Shown here: piece after piece, positions 55,194-63,030 of the stretch | Numbering within the stretch: the stretch's first letter is position 1 | Layout: each line of letters begins with the position of its first letter | DNA from: a bacterium | Lineage (GTDB): Bacteria; SZUA-79; Acidulodesulfobacterales; Acidulodesulfobacteraceae | Assembly: GCA_021845685.1 (NCBI GenBank) | Contig: JAJZVN010000005.1 | Span: 1-64,000 of the forward strand | Length of the DNA: 64,000 nt | Direction: 5' to 3' | The notes under the pieces: model-generated | What the model was told of the DNA's origin: nothing | What the model saw: the letters and a program-made list of their open reading frames with translations, nothing else | The model's database searches: none | Position numbers and translations under genes: made by a program

Positions 55194-57041
55194 TTATTGC
55201 ATCTGCTTAATTAGAAGATTCTTATAAATACCGTCTATTTCAATCAATTCTTCATGATTACCCTGTTCAACAATTTCTCCGTTTTCCATAACATATATGT
55301 TGTCTGCTTTTTTAACTGTTGAAAGTCTGTGCGCTATAACTATAGCAATTTTATCTCTGCAAAGATTAAAAAGCGCTTCTTGAATATGCCTTTCCGATTC
55401 ATTATCTAATGATGCCGTTGCCTCGTCCAAAATTAATATCGGGGCATTTTTTAAGAAAGCCCGCGCCATTAGAATCCTTTGCTTTTCTCCTCCAGATAAT
55501 CTTAAACCTGATTCATCCACTAAAGTATCATATCCTTCGGGAAGATTAATTATAAAATTATGCGCATATGCAAGTTTAGCGGCATTAATAATCATATCGC
55601 TATTGACGCCGTTATACTTGCCGCTGTTATGTTTTTTGATATTTTCTTTATCTATACTATGATTATGATTAATATTTTGATTTTCAAAAGAAGCGCCGTA
55701 TGCTATATTAAACTTAACGGATTCGTTAAATAAAGAAACCTGCTGAGATACATAAGAAATATTATCTCTTATTTCTTTCAAGCTATATAAATTTATATTC
55801 TTACCGTTAATTAATATTTCTCCTTCATCTGGTATATAAAAACCCGGAATTAGCATAGATAAAGTACTCTTGCCGGCTCCTGAACGCCCGACTATCGCAA
55901 TTATTTTACCTTTTTCAGCATCTAAATTTATATTTTTAAGGTCAAAACCATTTTCTTTATTGTAGCTGAAATATAAATTCTTAATTTGCAGCCTTTCTAT
56001 ATTTTTAGGTAAACTTTCGCCTTTAGAAATATCTTCAAAATTATCTTCCATTATTTCAAACACCCTAGAAGATGCGGCTATCCCTTCTTGAAGATTATTG
56101 TTGAGCCTTGAAAGACTTTTTACAGGTTCGTATAAAAGTAAAATGGCAGTTAAAAATGAAAAAAAACTGCCCGGAGAATATCCATATTTTATAACCTGCA
56201 GACCGCCGAGAAATATTATAGCGGAAACTGCAATACCTCCTACTAATTCAACAAACGGAACGGTTATACCTTTAATTTTAGTTATTCTGATAAGAAACCT
56301 ATATAATCTGTCGGAAAGTTTTTTGAACCTTCCTATTTCAAATTTTTGCATATTATACGCTTTAACTATTCTTAAATTTGAAATAGTTTCATCAAGAAAT
56401 TTAGTAATATTACCCATTTCGTTCTGCGTATCAATACTGGTTTTTCTAGTTTTTTTTCCAAGAAGAGAAACAGGAATTATAGCCATCGGAAAAAGTATAA
56501 ACACTGCAATAGCTAAATAAAAGTCCATATAAAAAATAACTGCAAGAAGAACTATAATAGTTAGTATATCTTTTGCTATTGCGCTTAAAGCATTTGATAC
56601 GGTATGCTGAATAAGATTAACATCATAAGTTATTCTAGCTATAAAAACACCCGTGGGTATCTTATTTAGCTTAGTTACGGGAAGATTTACTATAGATTTG
56701 TAAACATCGTTTCTAATGTTTTTTATTATATTTTGTCCGACATATCCCGTGTAGTAAGATTCCATATAATAAAAAATTCCTTTTGCAATAAATATTGCTA
56801 TCACTAATAACGGTATTAATATAAGTTCCTCAAAGCTTTTAGAAACAAATATATCATTAATAAGCGGTTTAACAATATATGCAAGTATTCCCGTCAGCAA
56901 AGAAACTATGCTCATACTGATCAAAGCCATTATCAGCCGATTTTTATACGGCCGCATATACGGCAAAAGCTTCTTTAATATGATATAGGATTGTTTATTT
57001 TTTTGCTTATTTTTTTCTATTTTTTTTTTATTTTTAAACAT
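55194..57041 (-). CDS. msbA: Lipid A export ABC transporter MsbA
   Basis: A half-transporter that flips lipid A-core across the inner membrane. It has an N-terminal six-helix domain (about 30-330) with PLINDIFVSK and GVFIARITYDVNLIQ. The ATPase has Walker A IVGRSGAGKSTL, Q-loop YVSQQVSLFNESV, signature LSGGEKQRILMARAFL, Walker B ILILDEATASLD and H-loop AHRLST. 615 residues. Between Q-loop and the helix INAAKLAYAHNFI there is an extra Asn/His/Lys-rich insertion of about 25 residues (about 55608-55694). Within the lpx cluster. Confidence 0.95.
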   Translation of the reverse strand: MFKNKKKIEKNKQKNKQSYIILKKLLPYMRPYKNRLIMALISMSIVSLLTGILAYIVKPLINDIFVSKSFEELILIPLLVIAIFIAKGIFYYMESYYTGYVGQNIIKNIRNDVYKSIVNLPVTKLNKIPTGVFIARITYDVNLIQHTVSNALSAIAKDILTIIVLLAVIFYMDFYLAIAVFILFPMAIIPVSLLGKKTRKTSIDTQNEMGNITKFLDETISNLRIVKAYNMQKFEIGRFKKLSDRLYRFLIRITKIKGITVPFVELVGGIAVSAIIFLGGLQVIKYGYSPGSFFSFLTAILLLYEPVKSLSRLNNNLQEGIAASSRVFEIMEDNFEDISKGESLPKNIERLQIKNLYFSYNKENGFDLKNINLDAEKGKIIAIVGRSGAGKSTLSMLIPGFYIPDEGEILINGKNINLYSLKEIRDNISYVSQQVSLFNESVKFNIAYGASFENQNINHNHSIDKENIKKHNSGKYNGVNSDMIINAAKLAYAHNFIINLPEGYDTLVDESGLRLSGGEKQRILMARAFLKNAPILILDEATASLDNESERHIQEALFNLCRDKIAIVIAHRLSTVKKADNIYVMENGEIVEQGNHEELIEIDGIYKNLLIKQMQ

Positions 57042-57056
57042 AAATTTAATTATTTA

Positions 57057-58211
57057 TTACTTCGCAAAAATGTTTTTATTTATAATTTCTGCAGTTTCTT
57101 TGAATGGATTTTTAGCAGAATCTAGAGCTGAAACAGTTTTTTCTATTTCGGAAATTACCGTTTTGCGATATTCATCATTTTTTAAGTACTTTACCGTTTC
57201 ATTATACACATTTTCAGGAGTAAATTGAGATTCAATCAGCTCCGGCACTATTCTTTTCCCTGCTATTATATTTATTAATCCTATATCTTTTACTGTAACA
57301 ATTATTTTTGCGATTAAATAGGTAAAATAATTTAAATAATATACTATTATAATTGGTTTTTTAAACATTGCGGCTTCTAATGAAGCCGTTCCGGATGCAA
57401 CAATTATTATATCGCTTTGCAAAAGCGACTCTTCAAAATAGTTTGATATATTATAAGTTTCTTTTGGCAATTTAGATTTATCTAACTCTTTTTCTAAAAC
57501 TGAAACGTCAATACCTTTTCTGAAAGGAAATATAAATAAAGCATCAGGGTAATTAAAAAGTATAAGTTTAGCGGATTCTGCAATCCTTGAACTATGGTAT
57601 TTTAATTCTGATTTTCTTGAACCCGGTAAAAACGAAATTATAGGATAACGCTTTTTTTTTAAATTTTTATTATCTATATTATTTATCTTTACGGTTTTTT
57701 GTAATTTATTTAATCTGTATTGAAGCGGATTCCCACAATAATACACTTTTATACCTTTCTCTTCATAAATATTTATTTCAAAAGGAAATATAACTACAAC
57801 AAATTTTATGTATTTTTTTATAAAATATATCCTTTTATATCTTGAAGCCCATATCTTTGGAGGGACATAATATACAACAGGAATGTTTAATTGATGTGCA
57901 TACTTCGCAATTTTAAAATTAAATGTAGGAAAATCAACTAAAATTATCAAATCAGGTTCGTTTAGTTTAATCCATGCTAAAACACGTTTCAATATTTTTT
58001 TTATAATCGATATTTTTAAAACAACTTCAATAAAACCCATAACGGCAAGCTCATTTAAATCTGCAATAATTTCTACTCCTTCAGATTTTAAATTTTCACC
58101 GCCCATCGCATAAAAATCGGCATCTGGCTTAATCTTCTTAAATTCTTTAATTAAACCGCATGCAAGCCAGTCCCCTGAAAGCTCTCCTGAAACTATTAAT
58201 ATTTTTCCCAC
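57057..58211 (-). CDS. lpxB: Lipid-A-disaccharide synthase
   Basis: Joins UDP-diacylglucosamine and lipid X to make the lipid A disaccharide. Motifs: VSGELSGDWLACGLIKEFKK, FYAMGGENLKSEG, ILVDFPTFNFKIAK, YYVPPKIWASR, FLPGSRKSELKYHS and IVASGTASLEAAMFKKP. The start is GTG (58209-58211). 384 residues is typical. The 258-base gap to lpxI contains the 16-base tandem repeats. Confidence 0.97.
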   Translation of the reverse strand: MGKILIVSGELSGDWLACGLIKEFKKIKPDADFYAMGGENLKSEGVEIIADLNELAVMGFIEVVLKISIIKKILKRVLAWIKLNEPDLIILVDFPTFNFKIAKYAHQLNIPVVYYVPPKIWASRYKRIYFIKKYIKFVVVIFPFEINIYEEKGIKVYYCGNPLQYRLNKLQKTVKINNIDNKNLKKKRYPIISFLPGSRKSELKYHSSRIAESAKLILFNYPDALFIFPFRKGIDVSVLEKELDKSKLPKETYNISNYFEESLLQSDIIIVASGTASLEAAMFKKPIIIVYYLNYFTYLIAKIIVTVKDIGLINIIAGKRIVPELIESQFTPENVYNETVKYLKNDEYRKTVISEIEKTVSALDSAKNPFKETAEIINKNIFAK

Positions 58212-58369
58212 TTATTGCTTTTTGAAATTAAATATATTTTGAACATAAATTGATTCTACATAATTTAATTTAAATTTTTTTATTTAATTTATTTAAATTA
58301 ATAATTTAATATATAAACAAATATTTAAACTATTTTTTTATAGTAAATTAAATTAATGTTATTAAAAAC

Positions 58370-58449
58370 TAACTATAAAAGTAACTAACTATAAAAGTAA
58401 CTAACTATAAAAGTAACTAACTATAAAAGTAACTAACTATAAAAGTAAC
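58370..58449 (+). repeat. 16-base tandem repeat, five copies
   Basis: Five exact copies of TAACTATAAAAGTAAC run from 58370 to 58449, followed by a decayed start of a sixth (TAATTATA). They lie upstream of lpxB and just past the end of lpxI on the minus strand. The identical copies imply recent slippage or selection. Not a CRISPR: there are no spacers. Confidence 0.95.
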
Positions 58450-58469
58450 TAATTATATTAATTAACACA

Positions 58470-59276
58470 TTATATTACGTAAACCGCTATACCATAATCA
58501 TTAGATTTCTTAATAAATTCCTGTTTATTAATTATTATTGTATTTTTTTCAAAAGCTAAACATTTACATTGTGAATCATTCATAACATCTAATGTGCCTG
58601 TTCCGACAGCCGGTACATCAAATCTCAAGTCTTGGTTCGGCTTATTTACCTTTACGACAACTGCACCGCCGTTAGCTAATTTTCCGCCTCTTAAAATTGT
58701 TTCGTCTGTTCCTTCAATAGCTTCTAAAGCCATTACCGATAAATCTTTGACAACCGCTGTCTGTCCTATGTCGGCTCCTGCTATCAATTTTGCGGCATCA
58801 TATCCGAAATTAATATCCGCCAACTCTTTTGATGACGGTTTGCGGGCTGACAACATTCCTTTTTCAGGAAATATAGAAGATAAATAATTAGTTTGGGGTA
58901 CTATAGTTAAACCTTCTTTCTCTAAATATTTACATATAGCATTTAAAATAGTATCGTCTTTTCTGTCTTTAAGTGACAAAAAAAGAGTGATAGCTTTTAA
59001 ATCAGGCTTTATTTTTTTAAACATTAAAGTTTTTTTAACCTTGCCTGCCATAATAATTTCATTGACATTTTCAGATTTAAAAAACTTTATAAGTTTTCCA
59101 AGTTCGCCGACGCTTATATAAGTAATAGAATCTGCATAGTCATTAAGCTTTTCCCCTGCTTCTTCTTCAATGGCGCAAACGCAGACATAGAAACCTAAAG
59201 ATTTAAGTTTTTTTATATATAAAAGGGGAAATTCTCCATATCCCGCTATAAGGCCTATTCTTTTTTGATTGATCAT
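58470..59276 (-). CDS. lpxI: UDP-2,3-diacylglucosamine diphosphatase LpxI
   Basis: The DUF1009/LpxI enzyme that replaces LpxH and makes lipid X. The N-terminal IGLIAGYGEFPLLYIKKLK, then NEIIMAGKVKKTLMFKKIKPD, KDLSVMALEAIEGTDETILRGG, and the C-terminal DVPAVGTGTLDVMNDSQCKC, where the catalytic Asp lies. 268 residues. It is located between lpxA and lpxB, a typical place for lpxI. No lpxH is in the window. Confidence 0.95.
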   Translation of the reverse strand: MINQKRIGLIAGYGEFPLLYIKKLKSLGFYVCVCAIEEEAGEKLNDYADSITYISVGELGKLIKFFKSENVNEIIMAGKVKKTLMFKKIKPDLKAITLFLSLKDRKDDTILNAICKYLEKEGLTIVPQTNYLSSIFPEKGMLSARKPSSKELADINFGYDAAKLIAGADIGQTAVVKDLSVMALEAIEGTDETILRGGKLANGGAVVVKVNKPNQDLRFDVPAVGTGTLDVMNDSQCKCLAFEKNTIIINKQEFIKKSNDYGIAVYVI

Positions 59277-59389
59277 TAAAATTATAGTTATTAAATTAGC
59301 TAATATATACCGTATAAAAATTTGAACTAAGTCAATATTAAATTAATAAGCGAACACCGCAGGCTTTAATCCTGCAATATTATACTTAT

Positions 59390-59541
59390 CTCAACTTCAT
59401 CGTTTTTATTATTATAAAACTATAACTTATTGATATTGTTGCATTTTATTTTTTATTTTGTAGTTCCCATAGACATTTTTATTGTCCCCATAAATATAGT
59501 AATATCAATATGCTGCCGGTAATTATGGTGAAGTTGGGTTA
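59390..59541 (+). mobile_element. MITE-like repeat family 1, copy B
   Basis: The second copy of the 150-base element of 10784-10936 (about 95% identical by eye). Here the inverted ends CAACTTCA/TGAAGTTG are perfect. Its end (GGGTTA) overlaps the TAA stop of lpxA at 59539-59541, so the element forms the immediate end of that gene. The upstream flank has a small hairpin GCAGG-CTTTAAT-CCTGC (59359-59375). Confidence 0.78.
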
Positions 59542-60309
59542 TCTAGTTATGCCTCGTTTAGAATTTAATATGAATTCAATAAATTTTTCTACAATTGGAT
59601 TTGTATTTATTTCACTTTTAATTTTACTAATAGCGTTTTTAATTGTTAATTTAGATCTATATACTATTTTATATGCATTTTTTATAGCATCTATTTCTTC
59701 TTTTAAAAAACCTCGCCTCTCAAGACCTATTTTGTTAATGCCGTAAATCCTAGCTCTATCTCCTGATGCGATCAAATAAGGCGGAATATCCTGAACCACC
59801 ATAGTACCGCCTGAAATTAGCGCAGATTCGCCTATTTTTGTAAATTGATGTACGGCGCATAAACCTCCAAGTATTGCAAAATCATTAATTTCCACGTGTC
59901 CTGCAAGAGTTGCATGATTAGCCAATATTACATAATTTCCTATAACGCAATCATGGGCCACATGGGTTGACATCATAAAGAGATTAAAATCGCCTATAAC
60001 TGTAACTGAATTACCTGTGATTGTACCAGGATTAAATGTAGCATATTCTCTAATTATATTATTGTTGCCTACTATAAGTCTTGTATTTTCGCCTTTATAT
60101 TTAAGATCTTGGGGGACCGAACCTATTGACGCAAATTGGAATATCTTGTTATTATTCCCTATCTCCGTATTGCCTTCTATAACAACATGAGACGCAATTT
60201 TATTATTTTTGCCTATTTTTACATAATCTTTAATTATACAATATGGACCGACATCCGTAGAATTATCTATAGTGACATTTTCTCCTATAATCGCAGTTTT
60301 ATCTATCAT
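59539..60309 (-). CDS. lpxA: UDP-N-acetylglucosamine acyltransferase
   Basis: The first step of lipid A synthesis. A left-handed beta-helix of hexapeptide repeats (for example VIEGNTEIGNNNKIFQFASI) has the catalytic His in STHVAHDCVIGNYV and a helical C-terminal segment after YGINKIGLERRGF. 256 residues is typical. The gene ends inside a dispersed repeat element. fabZ lies 63 bases upstream. Confidence 0.97.
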   Translation of the reverse strand: MIDKTAIIGENVTIDNSTDVGPYCIIKDYVKIGKNNKIASHVVIEGNTEIGNNNKIFQFASIGSVPQDLKYKGENTRLIVGNNNIIREYATFNPGTITGNSVTVIGDFNLFMMSTHVAHDCVIGNYVILANHATLAGHVEINDFAILGGLCAVHQFTKIGESALISGGTMVVQDIPPYLIASGDRARIYGINKIGLERRGFLKEEIDAIKNAYKIVYRSKLTIKNAISKIKSEINTNPIVEKFIEFILNSKRGITR

Positions 60310-60372
60310 AACTTAATAAATATTTTTAATTTTAATTAATTTATTTAAATTTATCTGTATTACATTATTTAT

Positions 60373-60855
60373 TTATTTATTATTTGCAACAAAAGATGCC
60401 ATAAGATTTGCCTCGCAGCATAATATGTTATCAACTAATGCCGTACCGCGAAATACCCATATCATTTGTTTTTTTTTAATAAGTTCAACGTTTAAAATTA
60501 TAGTGCTTCCTGGAAATATAGGTTTTCTAAATCTTGCTTTATCAATTCCCATAAAATATGTGAGCATATCTTTCATAGCATCATCTTCGGCAGTTTTATA
60601 AGCCAAGATACCGCCTGCCTGGGCTAAAGATTCTAAAATTAATACTCCGGGCATAACAGGATGATTAGGAAAATGTCCTTGAAAAAAGGGCTCATTCATA
60701 GTTGTATTTTTGATAGCTTTAATAAACTTTCCTTTTTCAAGACCGACAACTTTATCTATTAGCAAAAAAGGAAATCTGTGCGGAAGAAGACTCATTATCT
60801 CTTTAATATCCATAACACAAGAATATGTCTCCTCCGCAGTTTTAATGTTGTCCAT
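60373..60855 (-). CDS. fabZ: 3-hydroxyacyl-ACP dehydratase FabZ
   Basis: Dehydrates 3-hydroxyacyl-ACP in fatty acid elongation and competes with LpxA/LpxD for the substrate. The hot-dog enzyme has LPHRFPFLLIDKV, the catalytic His in FFQGHFPNHPVMPGVL and the Glu in ILESLAQAGG. 160 residues is typical. Its place between lpxD and lpxA is standard. Confidence 0.97.
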   Translation of the reverse strand: MDNIKTAEETYSCVMDIKEIMSLLPHRFPFLLIDKVVGLEKGKFIKAIKNTTMNEPFFQGHFPNHPVMPGVLILESLAQAGGILAYKTAEDDAMKDMLTYFMGIDKARFRKPIFPGSTIILNVELIKKKQMIWVFRGTALVDNILCCEANLMASFVANNK

Positions 60856-60984
60856 AATTAAATTACCTTTAGATATAAATTAATATTGCTTATTGCTTAA
60901 TATTGCAATAAATAATAAATTACTCTGCCGATTTATTGCTAAATATTAATTTAAAGATTTTGCAGTATTTTAGAAAATAAGTTA

Positions 60985-62028
60985 TTAAAATATATTTTGT
61001 ATTTTTTTTATTTTATTAAATAATTCAGGTAACTTTTTAAATAAAACCATTGAAAGGCGCCATTCTTTAATAGGTATAGCAGGAGAACCTGCAACAACTT
61101 CATTATCTTTAATGTCGTGCGATATACCTGATTGCGCTGCTACCATTACATTATTTCCGATAGTTAAATGTCCGGCTATCCCGACTTGACCTCCCATAAT
61201 TACATTATTTCCTATAGCAGTGCTTCCTGCAATACCGGTTTGAGAAGCAATAGCACAATTTTCGCCTATTGAGACATTGTGTGCAATTTGAACGAGGTTA
61301 TCTATTTTTGTCCCTTTTTTTATAATCGTAGAACCAATAGCTCCTCTATCTACCGAAGTTAAAGCACCTATCTCAACATCATCTTCTAATACGGCGTTTC
61401 CAGAGTGGACTATTTTAACATACTCTTTACCATCTTTAGCGTATCCAAATCCATCGCTTCCAATAACTGATCCCGCATGTATAATACAATTATTGCCGAT
61501 ATTAGATTTATTATAAACGGTAACATTTGGATAAATAATAACATTATCCCCTATATTTACATTTTGTCCAATAAATACTCCGTGCATAATTTTACAATTT
61601 TTCCCTATTTTGGAGTCTTTTTCTATACAAACGTTAGGGTATATTATCGTATTGCCCCCGATTATTACCGTTTTATCAATGAAAGCATCGTCAAGCAAAA
61701 ATTGATTCGACGAAAAATCGTCATTATTAGAGTTATAAAACAATTGTGATGCTCTAGCAAAAGCAAGATAAGGATTTTTTGTGTCTAAAATTGTAAATTG
61801 TAAATTTTCTAACGGGTAATCTTTTAATAATGAAAAATCCATTATCAGCGCAGCGGCTTTTGTTGTATTTATATATTTTATATATTTACGATCTGAAATA
61901 AAACTAATCTCGTCTTTATCGGCATCTTTTAAAGAATTTATCCCCTTTATTTTTAAATCGGCGAAATTTACTTCGCCGATTATATTCAGAGATAACAATT
62001 TTGCAATTTCTTTTATAGAGTAATCCAT
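60985..62028 (-). CDS. lpxD: UDP-3-O-(3-hydroxyacyl)glucosamine N-acyltransferase
   Basis: The third step of lipid A synthesis. An N-terminal LpxD uridine-binding domain (residues 1-100 with NSLKDADKDEISFISDRKY) precedes the beta-helix of hexapeptides and the catalytic His region KIDNLVQIAHNVSIGENC. 347 residues is typical. Between skp (over a repeat element) and fabZ. Confidence 0.97.
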   Translation of the reverse strand: MDYSIKEIAKLLSLNIIGEVNFADLKIKGINSLKDADKDEISFISDRKYIKYINTTKAAALIMDFSLLKDYPLENLQFTILDTKNPYLAFARASQLFYNSNNDDFSSNQFLLDDAFIDKTVIIGGNTIIYPNVCIEKDSKIGKNCKIMHGVFIGQNVNIGDNVIIYPNVTVYNKSNIGNNCIIHAGSVIGSDGFGYAKDGKEYVKIVHSGNAVLEDDVEIGALTSVDRGAIGSTIIKKGTKIDNLVQIAHNVSIGENCAIASQTGIAGSTAIGNNVIMGGQVGIAGHLTIGNNVMVAAQSGISHDIKDNEVVAGSPAIPIKEWRLSMVLFKKLPELFNKIKKIQNIF

Positions 62029-62339
62029 TTTAAATATGCGCTAATAAATTAAAATTCTTATTTTTCCATTAAATAACCGTTAGAAATTTCTTTTTCTGGA
62101 TTCCTTCATGTGCAGGAATGACGTTGCGAAGGTTTAAATTAACCTATTTGATGTCATTCACGCGAAAACGGGAATCAAGTATTTATTATAATATATTGAA
62201 TCAGTTTTAATAATTTCTAACGGTAATTTTAAAATTTTTTATATTTTTTAATAAATTCAATTAAATTATTAAATCAATTAAATCAGTGCTAATTTAATAT
62301 ATTATTATATAAAATATATTTATTTATGAACTCTAATTA
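62029..62339. other. Gap between lpxD and skp holding a repeat element
   Basis: The 311 bases upstream of lpxD contain the family-2 element (62076-62224) and, on either side, AT-rich sequence with no gene. A promoter for lpxD may lie here, but none could be fixed. Confidence 0.6.
62076..62224 (-). mobile_element. MITE-like repeat family 2, copy B
   Basis: 149 bases with perfect 13-base inverted ends, ACCGTTAGAAATT and AATTTCTAACGGT. The interior, on the minus strand, reads CTTGATTCCCGTTTTCGCGTG, then GTCATTCCTGCACATGAAGG. It is the shorter relative of 50865-51076, in the opposite orientation, and lacks the extra block of about 60 bases. Probably a non-autonomous mobile or REP-like element. 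Confidence 0.8.
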
Positions 62340-62861
62340 TTAGGCATTCATCTTACTTAAAACCTGATTAGTAATATCAATTGAATTAACTCTATAGACG
62401 ACATCAGGACGATCAATGATAAGTATATAGCCTTTTTGTTTTGCAATATTTTCTATTATCACGTTAATTTTTGCAACAATACTTTTTAATAAATTAAACC
62501 TTTTTTCAGAAATCACGCCTTGAACATGTTTTTCCTCGGAAGAAAAATTAGTAATATCAGTTTCAAATTCTCTTGTTTTTTTAAGTTTTTCAGACGAAGA
62601 CATTATTGATGAATTTTGCTTTAAATCATTATGAAGCGTTGTTATTTTTTGTTTTAAAGCACTTAATTTTGCTTTATATTTTGTCACCAATGAATGAAGA
62701 ATAGAATCAGCTTTCTTTCCCTGCTTTGACATTGCAATTACTTTCTGCATATTTACAACCGCAATATTAGAGCCGGCAGCTTCGGCTTTTGAAGTATTAC
62801 TTAATAAAATTAATGCAAACAATAAAATTAAAATAGAAAAAATTAAACTTATTTGTTTCAT
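62340..62861 (-). CDS. skp: Skp/OmpH family periplasmic chaperone
   Basis: A chaperone for unfolded outer-membrane proteins. A signal peptide is at residues 1-28 (LIFSILILLFALILLSNTSK, cleavage near AEA-AG), then IAVVNMQKVIAMSKQGKKAD, a Lys-rich coiled coil at about 60-130, and ILIIDRPDVVYRVNSIDITN near the end. 173 residues is typical. It lies between bamA and lpxD, the standard order. Confidence 0.93.
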   Translation of the reverse strand: MKQISLIFSILILLFALILLSNTSKAEAAGSNIAVVNMQKVIAMSKQGKKADSILHSLVTKYKAKLSALKQKITTLHNDLKQNSSIMSSSEKLKKTREFETDITNFSSEEKHVQGVISEKRFNLLKSIVAKINVIIENIAKQKGYILIIDRPDVVYRVNSIDITNQVLSKMNA

Positions 62862-63030
62862 AAAACCTCCGATTGTTTTTTTGTTTTATATAAAACTTAT
62901 TTATATTTATTTTAAATTATTCAATCAAATAAACACCATCAATATAATATTTAATCAAAACAATTTGAATATTATTAATATTTTTATATCAAATTATACA
63001 TTTCATGCAAGTTATAAAACTTTAATTTAT

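Noticed and set aside
58370-58449. Five 16-base repeats considered as a CRISPR array
   Set aside because: The units are directly adjacent with no spacers, and no cas genes are present.
59325-59337. A minus-strand TTGACT upstream of lpxI as a promoter
   Set aside because: The position 17 bases on reads CGGTAT and better -10 matches need a spacer of 20 or more bases, so no clear promoter can be set.
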